From: Gemmatimonadaceae bacterium
GTDB taxonomy: Bacteria > Gemmatimonadota > Gemmatimonadetes > Gemmatimonadales > Gemmatimonadaceae
Direction of reading: 5' to 3'
DNA length: 64,000 bases
NCBI GenBank assembly: GCA_030647905.1
Contig: JAUSJA010000034.1
Coordinates: 62,001-126,000, forward strand
The notes under the pieces: model-generated
Seen by the model: the letters and a program-made list of their open reading frames with translations, nothing else
The model's database searches: none
What the model was told of the DNA's origin: nothing
Part shown: positions 18,021 to 29,028 of the stretch, piece after piece
Position numbering within the stretch: position 1 is the first letter of the stretch
Layout of the letters: each line of letters starts with the position of its first letter
Made by a program: the position numbers and the translations under genes

Positions 18021-18925
18021 ACGCCGGCGGCCTGCACCTGCTCCCACGCGTGATAGCTCGACCGCACCAGCGGCGCCGATTCGACGTGGCGGAAGCCCAT
18101 CTCCATCCCCGCCTCGTACAGATGGCGGAATTCAACTGGCGTGTAGTAGCGATCGAGGGCGATGTGATTGTCGCTCGGACGCAGGTACTGGCCAATCGTC
18201 AGGAGGTCCACGTCCACCTTGCGAAGATCGCGCATGACGAGGAGGACCTCCTCGATGGTCTCACCCATGCCGAGAATGATTCCGGTCTTGGTCGGAATGT
18301 CGGGCGCGATGCGCTTGGCCGTCCGGAAGATATCCATGACGCGCGGATACCGTCCGCCCGGTCGTGCCTTCTTGTAAAGGCGAGGGACGGTCTCGGTGTT
18401 GTGATTGTAGATTTCGGGCTCTGCCTCGAGCACGGTGCGGATGCTGTCCTCGTTGCCCTGGAAGTCCGGCACCAGCACTTCGACGGAGCAGCCCGGTACC
18501 CGCGCATGGATCTGCCTGATGGTTTCGGCGAATATGTACGCGCCAAAATCGGGCAGGTCGTCACGGTCCACCGAGGTGATGACGGCGTGCTGGAGCTGCA
18601 TCTGGGCGATGGCTTCGGCGACGCGATCGGGCTCCGAGATGTCGTACTTCGGGGGCCTGCCGTGCGCGACCGCGCAGTACGCGCAGTTCCGGGTGCAGAC
18701 GTCGCCGAGGATCATGAACGCGGCTGTGCCGTGCTCCCAGCATTCGCCGACGTTGGGGCAGTGCGCCTCCTCGCATACCGAATGGAGGTCCAGCTCGCGC
18801 ATCATGTGCTTGAGCCGCAGGTAGTTGGGTCCGCCCGGAGCCTTCACCTTGAGCCACGACGGCTTGCGCTGGGGAAGGGGCTCGACGCGATGGCGACCCA
18901 TGATCTGGTATAGCACTTCGCTCAT
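18017..18925 (-). CDS. lipA: Lipoyl synthase
   Basis: Radical-SAM enzyme inserting two sulfurs into protein-bound octanoyl. 302 aa. Auxiliary cluster cysteines 51, 56 and 62 (CEEAHCPNVGEC), the radical-SAM cluster CTRNCAYC (77, 81, 84) and the C-terminal RSSYHA serine motif are present. Stop overlaps the pdhA start by four bases, tying cofactor synthesis to the complex that uses it. Confidence 0.97.
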   Translation of the reverse strand: MSEVLYQIMGRHRVEPLPQRKPSWLKVKAPGGPNYLRLKHMMRELDLHSVCEEAHCPNVGECWEHGTAAFMILGDVCTRNCAYCAVAHGRPPKYDISEPDRVAEAIAQMQLQHAVITSVDRDDLPDFGAYIFAETIRQIHARVPGCSVEVLVPDFQGNEDSIRTVLEAEPEIYNHNTETVPRLYKKARPGGRYPRVMDIFRTAKRIAPDIPTKTGIILGMGETIEEVLLVMRDLRKVDVDLLTIGQYLRPSDNHIALDRYYTPVEFRHLYEAGMEMGFRHVESAPLVRSSYHAWEQVQAAGV

Positions 18926-18944
18926 TTGTCCGGGGGAATCTATC

Positions 18945-20018
18945 CTAAAAGCGCCCTGGGCGAAATTGAGACAGATCGTGTCGGGCGGCCTGGCCGGTCA
19001 CGATCTCCGCGACGGTTTCTCCCGTGAGCGGTGCGAGGAGGATTCCGTTGCGGGAATGACCGCACGCATAGACGATCTGAGGATGATCGGGATCCGGTCC
19101 GAGGATCGGCAGCATGTCGGGCGTGACAGGGCGAAGGCCCGCCCAGCCGGCCATCATCGGAGCGATGCTCAGGGCGGGGGCGATCTCTTCGGCGGCGGAG
19201 CGGACCTTGGCGATTCCTTCGGATGTTGTCTCGGAGACGAAGCCGACATTCTCCATGGTGCTCCCGGCGATGGTCGTTCCTGACGCTCGTGGGACAAGGT
19301 AGCCGCGCGGTCCGTACGTGACGTGCCTTAGCCCGACCGACGCAAACGACACCAGCTGGCCGCGAGATGGCGCGACAACGTGAAGCGCGGGCGCGCCTTC
19401 GATCGCCGCTCCCCATGCGCCTGGTGCGAGAACCACATGCTCTCCCTCGAGAATCTCGCCGGATGCCAATTCCGCCGAAGCGGAGGATGCGCTGCCTGAC
19501 ACGCGGAGCACGGCCCCTGTCAGGCGCCTGATGAGAGGTGTCCTGTTCACGAGTTCCGAGAGCGCGGCAACGAGAAGCACGTTGTCCACGGATCCGTCGT
19601 CCGGATTCAGCACCGCGCCAAGCGCATGCCCGAGAGCGGGCTCCATTTCCGCGAGCTCGGACCGCTCGAGCCACTGGCTGTGTGGCGCGGCCGTCCCGCG
19701 GAGGCCGCGAACTCCTTTCTCACTCAGCGCGACCTGGAGTATGCCGAGCCGGTTGAGCGGCACGCGCATGCCCGTGGCATCGGCGAGCGACTCGAGGAAG
19801 CCGGGATAGAAATCCCTTGCCGCGATCGCGAAGCGATGCGCGGGACCCGTCGCCCGCTCGACGGACGGGGCGAGCATTCCGGCCGCGGCGGCGGAGGCCT
19901 GGCCGCTCCGCAGCTCGCCGACGAGGATGACAGTTCGGCCGCGCCGCGCGATTGCGGTGGCGGCGCACAGTCCGATCACCCCCGCGCCGACGACGACGGT
20001 ATCAGCGGTTTGCGTCAT
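18945..20018 (-). CDS. thiO: Glycine oxidase ThiO-like FAD-dependent amine oxidase
   Basis: D-amino-acid-oxidase superfamily flavoprotein, 357 aa; family members oxidise glycine or D-amino acids to imines and H2O2. Dinucleotide-binding VVVGAGVIGLCAATAIARRG at the N-terminus, GMLAPSVE, SRGQLVSF, YLVPRASGTTIAGSTMENVGF and C-terminal YACGHSRNGILLAPLTGE, all typical of ThiO. No other thiamine genes lie nearby, so the thiamine role is inferred only from family. 19 bases before lipA, likely cotranscribed. Confidence 0.85.
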   Translation of the reverse strand: MTQTADTVVVGAGVIGLCAATAIARRGRTVILVGELRSGQASAAAAGMLAPSVERATGPAHRFAIAARDFYPGFLESLADATGMRVPLNRLGILQVALSEKGVRGLRGTAAPHSQWLERSELAEMEPALGHALGAVLNPDDGSVDNVLLVAALSELVNRTPLIRRLTGAVLRVSGSASSASAELASGEILEGEHVVLAPGAWGAAIEGAPALHVVAPSRGQLVSFASVGLRHVTYGPRGYLVPRASGTTIAGSTMENVGFVSETTSEGIAKVRSAAEEIAPALSIAPMMAGWAGLRPVTPDMLPILGPDPDHPQIVYACGHSRNGILLAPLTGETVAEIVTGQAARHDLSQFRPGRF

Positions 20019-20043
20019 CCTCGTGCGTCCCTTGTCCGGGCCG

Positions 20044-20874
20044 TCATCGCCCGAGCGTTTGCGCCTGGGCTGTCGCGGGAATGTACGATCTCAGGTACAA
20101 ATTGAGTGAGCCAAACGACAGCCGCGACTTGATCTGAAGAAGCATCCGCGCAGGATCGTCGGACAGCCACACCTCGGCCTTTCCGTTCTCGGAGAAAATG
20201 CCCCGCGTCTTGATGATCGGCTGCAGGACGATGGCGTTGTACGTCCCCGCGGGGACCGTCACGCGCTCCTTGCGCAGCACGCGGATGCGGACCGGATTGC
20301 GGTCAGGCATGAAGTACCGGTTGAAGTCGTACGTCCGGCCGACGACGAGAGGAACGGTCCGTACGAAATAGAGGAAAGCCGCTTCGTCGAGCGGTTCGGC
20401 GACTGTCCTGAGCGTCCTGCTTCCCTTGCGCGTGCGCTCGACGTAAAGCCCTCGCTCCGGCATGATCTCGAAGGTGTGCTCACGCTCCCGCGTGCCTTCC
20501 TCGATCTGCCTGATGAAAAGCAGCGAGTTGAGAGTGCGTGTGTCGATCCAGCTTTCGTAGACGTCGTTTACGCGGTAGAAGAACGCTCCGCCGTGCACGG
20601 TGAACGAGGTATGCCACGTATCCCGGCCGCGCACCGACTCGACGCCGATTACCTCGAGAGCCGAGCTTCCGACGCGCACGCCGCCGAAGCGGACGTCGAA
20701 CGTGGATTTTTCTCCCGCGCCGAACGGAACGCTCACGCCCTCGGGCGCCACCGAGCGAAGGCCGGCCCGCGCGCCATCATGCTGGCGCACCGAGGTCCGT
20801 CCACCCGGCGTATCATATCCCGTGGTGAAGAGGGCGAGTCCGAGAGTGACCGCCCTGATCGCCGGCGAGATCAC
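20044..20874 (-). CDS. DUF3108 domain protein, secreted
   Basis: 276 aa. Start GTG 20874 overlaps the stop of the glycosyltransferase (GTGA), and gives a hydrophobic signal-like N-terminus (about residues 3-20). The domain shows FDVRFGGVRVGSSALEV, YRVNDVYESWIDTRTLNSL, VPAGTYNAIVLQP and AEVWLSDDPARMLLQIKS, the DUF3108 pattern. Predicted periplasmic β-rich protein of unknown function; linkage to two glycosyltransferases suggests an envelope role, which is inference. Confidence 0.85.
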   Translation of the reverse strand: MISPAIRAVTLGLALFTTGYDTPGGRTSVRQHDGARAGLRSVAPEGVSVPFGAGEKSTFDVRFGGVRVGSSALEVIGVESVRGRDTWHTSFTVHGGAFFYRVNDVYESWIDTRTLNSLLFIRQIEEGTREREHTFEIMPERGLYVERTRKGSRTLRTVAEPLDEAAFLYFVRTVPLVVGRTYDFNRYFMPDRNPVRIRVLRKERVTVPAGTYNAIVLQPIIKTRGIFSENGKAEVWLSDDPARMLLQIKSRLSFGSLNLYLRSYIPATAQAQTLGR

Positions 20875-21725
20875 GAGGTTGCCCGCTCTCGCGGCTTGGA
20901 TGCCCGGGGAGCTGTCTCCGTGGGCGGCGCCTGGAGCGGCGGTGCGATCCGGCTTCCGCGAACCGTGCGGCCGAAGCGATACAGCGCCATGGCGTCGGCG
21001 AGGGGGCGGATCCGGCTTGCCCTGACCCTCAGATCGTAGCGCGGCTCGAGCGTCACCCGCTCGACGCGGCGCGCGAGGGGCACCGTGCCGAGCAGCATCT
21101 GGATGTTGGCTGCCCATCCGTCGCCCGAGGTGATCGGCTTGTCGGGGGATGCTTTGAGCAGATCACGGATGAGTGAGATCCGGAACAGCCGGTAAGACGC
21201 GAAGGGATCGGTGATTCCGTCAATGCCGATTGAGAACCGAAGCGCCCATGGAGCCAGACGGCGGAGGCGTCGCACCTCGACCGGCTCGCGCGCGGCTGCG
21301 CGCTCGCCGATGACGATGTCCGCCCCTCCCTCGAATCGTTTGACGAGCTCGGGAAGGTGCTCGGGCTGATCGGTGAAGTCGCCCTGCATCACGATCATGG
21401 CATCGCGGCGGGGGTAGCGGGTGCGGCGGCTGGCCTCACGCGCCAGCGTGTCAATGGCGTGGCCGTATCCCCTTCTCGTCTCGCCTCGAAGTACGGTGAG
21501 CGGCGCGACCTCGGCGTAGGGTGCCAGCGTCTCCGCGGTCCCGTCAGTGCTGCCGTCGTCGTACACGAGGATCTCATACTCGCGCGAATAGCCCTGGAAC
21601 ACCTTGCGGATGCGCCAGAGCAGTACGCCGATCGTCGGTCCTTCGTTGTATGCGGGAATGCAGATGTAGAGCAAAGCGCGCCTATGGCCTTCAAATAGAT
21701 GTGTCGTCGCAAGATAGACGAACAC
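20871..21725 (-). CDS. Family 2 glycosyltransferase
   Basis: GT-A-fold transferase, 284 aa. CIPAYNEGPTIGVLL at the N-terminus, nucleotide-binding YDDGSTDGT, and a MQGDFTDQPEHLPELV segment resembling the acceptor/DxD region of dolichyl-phosphate-mannose-synthase-like enzymes. No membrane helices beyond the domain. The start is uncertain: GTG 21725 is used here, but TTG 21674 begins directly at the conserved strand. Donor and acceptor unknown. Confidence 0.88.
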   Translation of the reverse strand: MFVYLATTHLFEGHRRALLYICIPAYNEGPTIGVLLWRIRKVFQGYSREYEILVYDDGSTDGTAETLAPYAEVAPLTVLRGETRRGYGHAIDTLAREASRRTRYPRRDAMIVMQGDFTDQPEHLPELVKRFEGGADIVIGERAAAREPVEVRRLRRLAPWALRFSIGIDGITDPFASYRLFRISLIRDLLKASPDKPITSGDGWAANIQMLLGTVPLARRVERVTLEPRYDLRVRASRIRPLADAMALYRFGRTVRGSRIAPPLQAPPTETAPRASKPRERATS

Positions 21726-21737
21726 TTCAGATAAACG

Positions 21738-22802
21738 CTACCCTGAAAGAACGTCCTGATACACCGCTTCCGTCCCTTGGATCATTGCCGCCGCGTCGAA
21801 CTTTTTCGCGCGCGTGCGCGCGCCTCCCGATAGCCGTGCGCGAAGAGCGGGATCCTCGATCAGACGGGCGACCGTCGCCGCGAAGGCCCTATTATCCCCG
21901 GCCCGGACCAGGAAGCCGCTCACGCCGTCCTCGATGACCTCGGGCAATCCTCCCGTGGCAAAGGCGACAGGGGGGATTCCCAGCGCCATTGCGTCAATCA
22001 CCGCTGTGCCGAGCCCCTCCGCCTTCGATGGATGCCACAGGACGTCGACGCCAGCGATGGCCGGCGCGATGTCCGAAACAAATCCCGCTGAATATGCCGG
22101 CACACCCCCAATGACTGTGGGGCCGCCGGCGCTTCCCCCCATCAGCACGAGTCTCGTGCGGTCGCGTGTGGCGACAGGAAGCGCAGACGTGATCGCGGCG
22201 AGCGAATCAATCCCTTTTTCGGCCGTCATCGCGCCTACCACGCCACAGATGACCGCATCCGCCGGCCAGCCAAGCTCGGTGCGCCAGTCCCTCGGCGCGA
22301 TGCCTTCCACGGGCAGGAGGATGCCCGAGTGGACTACGTCAATCCGCGCCGGGTCGATGCCGGACGCCACCATCGCGTGGCGCACCGCGTTGGAGATGGC
22401 GATGAACCTCGTGACGCGCTCACCGTACTTGAGCCCGATCGAGCGCGGCGGGAAGGGAACGCGTCGCGTGACGATGAGAGGAATCCGCGGATGCCCGATC
22501 AGCGCGAAGAGGGCGAGCGCGTGTGACCGTGCGTCGTGGGCGTGCACCATGTCTACGTTCCACGCGCGCATTCGCGCCCTGATCCGGCGGGCGGCGGCAA
22601 CGTCCCAGTCGGCGCGCATCGCGACAGTCGCGACGGCGAGTCCGGCGGCACGCGCGCGCTGCACAAGCGGTGACTCCGGAGCGCCGATGAGGAAGGGCTC
22701 ATGCCCTCGATCCCTGAGACCCAGCGCGAGGAGGAGCACCTGCCTCTGACCGCCGCGCCAGCTCATTCCGGAATCGAGGTGGAGAACCCGAAGCCGCTTC
22801 AC
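21738..22802 (-). CDS. Family 4 glycosyltransferase
   Basis: GT-B-fold transferase, 354 aa. LHLDSGMSWRGGQRQVLLLA at the N-terminus, HAHDARSH, GAMTAEKGID, and the C-terminal donor-binding motif PSKAEGLGTAVIDAMALGIPPVA with ATGGLPEVIEDG. The GTG at 22802 overlaps the amidotransferase stop (GTGA) and is the natural start; in-frame codons further upstream belong to that gene. Product unknown, likely an envelope glycan or glycolipid. Confidence 0.9.
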   Translation of the reverse strand: MKRLRVLHLDSGMSWRGGQRQVLLLALGLRDRGHEPFLIGAPESPLVQRARAAGLAVATVAMRADWDVAAARRIRARMRAWNVDMVHAHDARSHALALFALIGHPRIPLIVTRRVPFPPRSIGLKYGERVTRFIAISNAVRHAMVASGIDPARIDVVHSGILLPVEGIAPRDWRTELGWPADAVICGVVGAMTAEKGIDSLAAITSALPVATRDRTRLVLMGGSAGGPTVIGGVPAYSAGFVSDIAPAIAGVDVLWHPSKAEGLGTAVIDAMALGIPPVAFATGGLPEVIEDGVSGFLVRAGDNRAFAATVARLIEDPALRARLSGGARTRAKKFDAAAMIQGTEAVYQDVLSG

Positions 22803-23578
22803 TCTCCGGCTAGTCGGTCGGCGAAGGTCCGGAACAGACCCCTGTCCCATGGCTCCGGCGAGTCGTTCATCTCCTCGGGGTGCCACTGAACGGCCATTAC
22901 CCACCAGCCGCTCGAATCCGATTCCACGCCTTCGATGACGCCGTCGGGAGCACGCGCCGTGATGCGAAGTCCTGGCGCGACGTCGCGGATGCTCTGGTGG
23001 TGAAGCGAGTTGACGCTGATGCTCGTCGCCCCGATTGCGTGCGCGATGAGTGATCCTCTCTCGATGACGACGTCATGAACGCGCGACGCTCGCTCGTCCT
23101 GCGGATTATGCTCCAGAGCGCCGGGTACCTCCGACGGAATGTCCTGGATCAGCGTGCCTCCGAGAGCGACATTCAGTACCTGCGGGCCGCGGCAGATCGC
23201 GAGCACCGGCTTTCCGAGCTCCCTGGCGGCGAGGATCAGGGCGATCTCGGTTCTGTCCCTGGCGGCGTTGGGTTCGCCCGATTTCGGAGCCCGGGGTTGT
23301 CCATAGAGCGCCGGATCTACATCTTCGCCCCCGGTGAGAAGGAGCCCATCTACTCGCGAGAGTATTGCGCGGGCCGCGTCTCCATTACCGAGCGGCGGAA
23401 CGACGAGTGGTATGAGCCCTGCACTCTCGAGAGCGGTGACATAGGCGCTGTTGAGCCGCACGCGATGAGCTCCCCCGAGGCTGGTGTCGGAGGTTGCCGA
23501 AACGGCGACTACGGGCGCTGTGCGAACGGACCGGCGCGGACGAGCGTCGGGAACACTTTTCGCGGTTGCGGATAACAA
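22799..23578 (-). CDS. Class I glutamine amidotransferase-like (peptidase C26 / PuuD-like) protein
   Basis: Hydrolase of the gamma-glutamyl-GABA-hydrolase type. The nucleophile elbow AICRGPQVLNVALGG holds the catalytic Cys and VQWHPEE the His-Glu pair; LLLTGGEDVDPALYG is the conserved oxyanion region. The start is uncertain: TTG 23578 avoids overlap with the divergent outer-membrane gene and has GAGAG upstream, while ATG 23638 would overlap it by 59 bases with a badly placed ribosome-binding site. It heads the tightly packed run that continues to lipB. Substrate is not defined by the sequence. Confidence 0.85.
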   Translation of the reverse strand: MLSATAKSVPDARPRRSVRTAPVVAVSATSDTSLGGAHRVRLNSAYVTALESAGLIPLVVPPLGNGDAARAILSRVDGLLLTGGEDVDPALYGQPRAPKSGEPNAARDRTEIALILAARELGKPVLAICRGPQVLNVALGGTLIQDIPSEVPGALEHNPQDERASRVHDVVIERGSLIAHAIGATSISVNSLHHQSIRDVAPGLRITARAPDGVIEGVESDSSGWWVMAVQWHPEEMNDSPEPWDRGLFRTFADRLAGE

Positions 23579-23579
23579 G

Positions 23580-25304
23580 TTGAGATCTCTCGGGTTCGGA
23601 TTTCTGATACTACCGGCGGCACTTGCGTCACCCGCCATCCTTCTGGCTCAAAGTCTGGAAGGGAGGCCGGTGCCCTGCAAGGGCCAGATCATCAGCCGCA
23701 TCGAAGTCAGCGCGCGTCCTCCCTTCGAGGCGAAGGGCTCGGCATTCCAGCGGCGACTCGTACGCCAGATCACCGACCTCCACGCGACAACCAATCCCGA
23801 AGTCATTTCGCGGTTCCTCGCGCTCAGGCCGGGGACGGCGTGCACGGAGCTGAGGCGTCTCGAATCGGAGCGCATTCTGCGGGCGCAGCCGTACCTGGCC
23901 GACGCTACGGTGACCGCGTTCCGGGATGACGCCGGCGGAGTCTATCTCTCCGTCATGACGGTGGACGAAATCTCGATTGTAGTTGGCGGCGGAGGCTCGG
24001 CAGCGGTTCCGTATGTCCGCAGCTTCCGCCTCGGCGAAGAAAACCTGATGGGCGAAGCGAAGTCGGTCATCGCGTCGTGGCGGTACAGCGAGAACTTCCG
24101 CGACAACTTCGCGGCGCGGATCATCGATTATCAGTTCCTCGGCCGGCCGTACCACATGATACTGGAAGGCTCGCGCAACGAGCTCGGCGGCGGATGGGGG
24201 TTCGAGGCCAGCCATCCATTTCTCACCGACCTGCAGCGCGTATCGTGGCGCACGACCGCGGGCTCCCGCGAGGATTACCGATATTTTCGCCGCGCCGGCT
24301 TCGCAGCGCCGGCCGTTCAGCTCCAGCGCTCATACGCCGACATCGGCGGCGTTGCGCGCATCGGTCCGCCGGGGAAGCTGGCGCTGCTCGGGGCGTCGTT
24401 CTCGTATGAGGACGAGATGCCGGGGTCGTTTCCGACGATGATCGGAAGCGGAACGACGGAGCGCGACACCACGCAGGCGCTGGTGAATCGGTATGACCGC
24501 CGCCGCGTAACGCGCGTGAATGCTCTGGCCGGCATTCGCAATGTCCAGTATCTGCGCGTGACCGGATTCGAGTCGCTGGATGGAACGCAGGACATTCGAA
24601 AAGGCTTCGAGCTGGCAACGCTGGTCGGGCGCGGAATGCAGATGCTTGGAGGCACTGAGAAGGATCTTTTCGCGTCGGCGAATCTCTACGCCGGCGCGGG
24701 AAGCCCGCTGGCATTCGCGGCGGCGGAGGGCACGATCGAAGGACGGCGCGGGGACGGGACGAGGGAGTGGGACGGAGTGTTGGCGAGCGGGCGGCTGGCG
24801 GGCTACATGAAGCCCGCCCCGAGGCATACGGTGATGACCAGTCTCGAGCTGAGCGGGGGCTGGAGGCAGCGCATTCCGTTCCAGCTTACGCTTGCCGACA
24901 AGGATGGCGGTCCGCGCGGTTATCGCGATTCGTGGCTCGCCGGCGGCCAGCGCGCTGTGCTTCGCGTGGAGGACCGGATATTCCTCGGTCACGCCAAGCT
25001 GTTCGCGTCCCTCGGAATCGCGCCATTCATTGACTTCGCCAAGCTCTACGCCGGTGACGTCCCGTTCGGCGTGAACAGCGGCGTCAACACCTCTGTCGGG
25101 ATCTCGCTGCTCGCTTCAGTGCCGCCGCGATCGCAGCGGATGTGGCGGCTCGACCTGGCTTATCCTCTCAATCGCGACAGCGGAGCGAAGTTCCGGATCC
25201 GCCTGCTCAGCCGCGACTTCTCGTCCATCTTCTGGAGAGAGCCGCGCGACGTGCAGCGGAATCGAGAGCGGTCGATTCCGACGAGCATCTTCAACTGGCC
25301 GTAG
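23580..25304 (+). CDS. BamA/TamA-like outer-membrane β-barrel protein
   Basis: 574 aa from TTG 23580, which gives a signal peptide ending LLAQ. The N-terminal region (about 30-140) has a POTRA-like strand-helix pattern with GQIISRIEV, a helix-rich LRRLESERILRAQPYLADATVTA segment and VYLSVMTVDEIS. The remainder is alternating β-strand with many aromatic residues, as in Omp85 or surface-antigen barrels. The C-terminus does not end in a classical terminal Phe. It might be an Omp85-family member of this phylum; no partner gene is near. Divergent from the amidotransferase with almost no spacer. Confidence 0.65.
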   Translation: MRSLGFGFLILPAALASPAILLAQSLEGRPVPCKGQIISRIEVSARPPFEAKGSAFQRRLVRQITDLHATTNPEVISRFLALRPGTACTELRRLESERILRAQPYLADATVTAFRDDAGGVYLSVMTVDEISIVVGGGGSAAVPYVRSFRLGEENLMGEAKSVIASWRYSENFRDNFAARIIDYQFLGRPYHMILEGSRNELGGGWGFEASHPFLTDLQRVSWRTTAGSREDYRYFRRAGFAAPAVQLQRSYADIGGVARIGPPGKLALLGASFSYEDEMPGSFPTMIGSGTTERDTTQALVNRYDRRRVTRVNALAGIRNVQYLRVTGFESLDGTQDIRKGFELATLVGRGMQMLGGTEKDLFASANLYAGAGSPLAFAAAEGTIEGRRGDGTREWDGVLASGRLAGYMKPAPRHTVMTSLELSGGWRQRIPFQLTLADKDGGPRGYRDSWLAGGQRAVLRVEDRIFLGHAKLFASLGIAPFIDFAKLYAGDVPFGVNSGVNTSVGISLLASVPPRSQRMWRLDLAYPLNRDSGAKFRIRLLSRDFSSIFWREPRDVQRNRERSIPTSIFNWP

Positions 25305-25325
25305 CGCGCGGTTCGCCCCGCGGCC

Positions 25326-26902
25326 TCAGTGACTGGCCGCGGAGCTGTCTCTCATCATCCGGCGAATCGGAATGGACATCAGGCCCAGCACCGCTGCGGC
25401 GATGAAGAGCGACATTGCGGTGCGCTGGAAGAGCGCCGGCATTTCCTTGAGATTTTCCGGATCGACGTGTCCGCCCACGATCCCGGCGATGAGGTTGCCC
25501 AGTGCCGCGGCCATGAACCACACGCCCATCATCTGACCCACGAACCTGCGCGGAGCGAGCTTGGTCATCGAGCTCAGTCCCACGGGGCTCAGAGAAAGCT
25601 CGCCGATGGTCTGCAGGAAGTAACTCGCGGTCAGCCACAGCATCGAGACGCGCACCACTGTGCCGCCCGAGATCACACGATTCGCGGCCGCGACCATGAC
25701 CAGAAAGGCGAGTCCGGCGAAGAACAGTCCGAACGCGAACTTGGCCGGGCTCGACGGATCCTTGCCGCGACGGCCAAGGGCCACCCACACGGCCGCAAAA
25801 ACGGGAGCGAGCAGGATCACGAACAGCGAGTTCGCTGCCTGGAGCCAGAGCGTGGGCACTTCCCAGCCGAATACCATTCGATCGGTGAAGTCGCGCGCGA
25901 AAAGGTTGAGCGAAGTAGGCGCCTGCTCGAACGCGGACCAGAAGATCGTCGCGAACACGAACAGCACGATGATCACTCCGACGCGCTTCTTTTCGTCTCC
26001 CGAGAGTCCCGCAAACAGGAACAGGTACAGGAAATACAGAACCGCCATGGCGAGCATGACGTTCCTCATCTGCTTCGCGACGGCCACTGGGTTGATCGTG
26101 AACACGCCGAGCATCGCCATTGCGACGACGAGGACGATGACTCCGAACATTCCAACCGCGATCTGCTTCACGCGCGTCTGCTCGGCGGGATTTCCGGTTG
26201 GCTCCGTCCCCAGAGGTCCGAGGGTATCGCCCGCACGGATGCGGAACGTGATGAGACCCGCCAGCATGCCCACGCCGGCCGCTCCGAAGCCCCAGTGCCA
26301 GCCCACCCGCTCGCCGAGAAATCCGGTGATCAGCGGAGCGATGAGCGCACCGACGTTGATTCCCATGTAGAAGATCGAGAATCCGGCGTCGCGCCTCGAT
26401 CCTCCTTCAGGATACAAATCACCGACGATCGCGGAGATGTTCGGCTTGAGAAGACCCGTGCCGAGGACGATGAAGATGAGCCCGAGGAAGAACGCCCGGT
26501 GGGCGAACACGGTGGACAGCGCGATGCACAGATGCCCGAGCGCGATCAGGATTCCGCCGTACCATATCGCACGCCTGAGGCCGAGCCACCGGTCGGCGAT
26601 CCAGCCGCCTGGCAGCGATGCGAGGTACACGCACGCGGCGTAAATGCCGACGATGGACGACGCCGCCTGCCTTTCGAAGCCAAAACCGCCGTTGATCAGG
26701 GCGGCGGTCATGAACAGCACCAGGAGAGGGCGTATCCCGTAGTACGAGAAACGCTCCCACATCTCGGTGAAGAAGAGCGTCGAGAGACCGCGGGGCTGTC
26801 CGAAGAAGCCGCGATCGCCCGTCCAGCGCTCCAGTCCCGAAGGAGGCACGTCGGCGGCGACGGCAGCGGCCTGTGTCTGGTCGAACACTGATTTGTCTGG
26901 CG

Positions 26903-26906
<4 letters not shown>
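25326..26906 (-). CDS. POT-family proton-coupled oligopeptide symporter
   Basis: Inner-membrane di/tripeptide importer of the PTR2/POT family, 526 aa with about 12-14 helices. The signature E-x-x-E-R-F-x-Y-Y is at 48-56 ([10 protein letters not shown]); [17 protein letters not shown] and the [15 protein letters not shown] motif are the family PTR2 signatures. Its ATG (26906) overlaps the dppF stop (ATGA), so it is translationally coupled to the ABC peptide transporter, an unusual arrangement. Confidence 0.93.
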
Positions 26907-27999
<1,093 letters not shown>

Positions 28000-28003
<4 letters not shown>

Positions 28004-29028
28004 AGCGTCGCCCCCGCCTGTTCGACCAGCGGAAGATGCGGATGCGCGCGCCTCTCGGGCTCCACCGCGAGATGACAGCGCGAAGTGTGTCCTTCCGAGA
28101 TCCGATACAGCGGGGGATGCTCGCTCTCGCATCGCCCCCACGCGTATGGACAGCGATCGCGGAAGCGGCAGCCAGTCGGCCATGCGGTTGGAGACGGAAC
28201 CGTTCCCGGAATCACGTTGAGGCGCGCTCTCGACTCCGACATCTGCGGCATCGCGTTCATCAATCCTTCGGTGTACGGATGATGCGCGGCGCTGAAGAGG
28301 GCGTCCACGCTCGCTTCTTCCACGATCTCGCCTCCATACATCACGAGCACTCGCGTCGCCGTCTCGGCGATGACGCCGAGGTCGTGGGTGATCATGAGTA
28401 TCGAAGTGCCGAGACGTTTCTGCAGATCGGTGAGCAGCTCGAGGATCTGCGCCTGAATGGTGACGTCGAGCGCGGTCGTCGGCTCGTCGGCGATGACGAG
28501 GGCGGGCGTCATCATCAGCGCCATGGCGATGAGCACGCGCTGGCGCATTCCGCCGGAAAGCTGATGCGGATATTGTTTTGCGCGCTCCCCGGGCGACGGG
28601 ATGCCGGTGAGCGCGAGCATCTCGACCGCGCGGTTCCACGCGTCGCGTCTCGACCCCGTCCCGTGCACGCGCGCCACCTCGGCGACCTGGTCGCCGACGG
28701 TGAACACGGGATTCAGCGCCGACATCGGCTCCTGGAAGATCATCGAGATGCGATTGCCGCGAATATTCCGCATCTCGGCGTCGCCGAGCGTCACGAGATC
28801 CTGTCCTTCGAACATGATGCGGCTGCCTTCCTCGATCCGGCCCGGCGGCTGGATGAGGCGGAGAATGGAAAGGGCAGTGACCGACTTGCCGCAGCCGGAT
28901 TCTCCGACGATTCCCACCGTCTCGCCCGCGTTCACCACGAACGACACGCCGTCCACCGATCGCGCGATCGCGGAAGGCATGTGGAACCAGGTGCGCAGGT
29001 TTTCGACCGAGAGCAGCGGATGAGTCAT
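28000..29028 (-). CDS. dppD: Dipeptide/oligopeptide ABC transporter ATPase (DppD/OppD type)
   Basis: 342-aa ATPase pairing with DppF. Walker [10 protein letters not shown], signature [15 protein letters not shown], Walker [14 protein letters not shown]-terminal [20 protein letters not shown] oligopeptide extension. ATG 29028 overlaps the dppC stop (ATGA). Confidence 0.94.
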
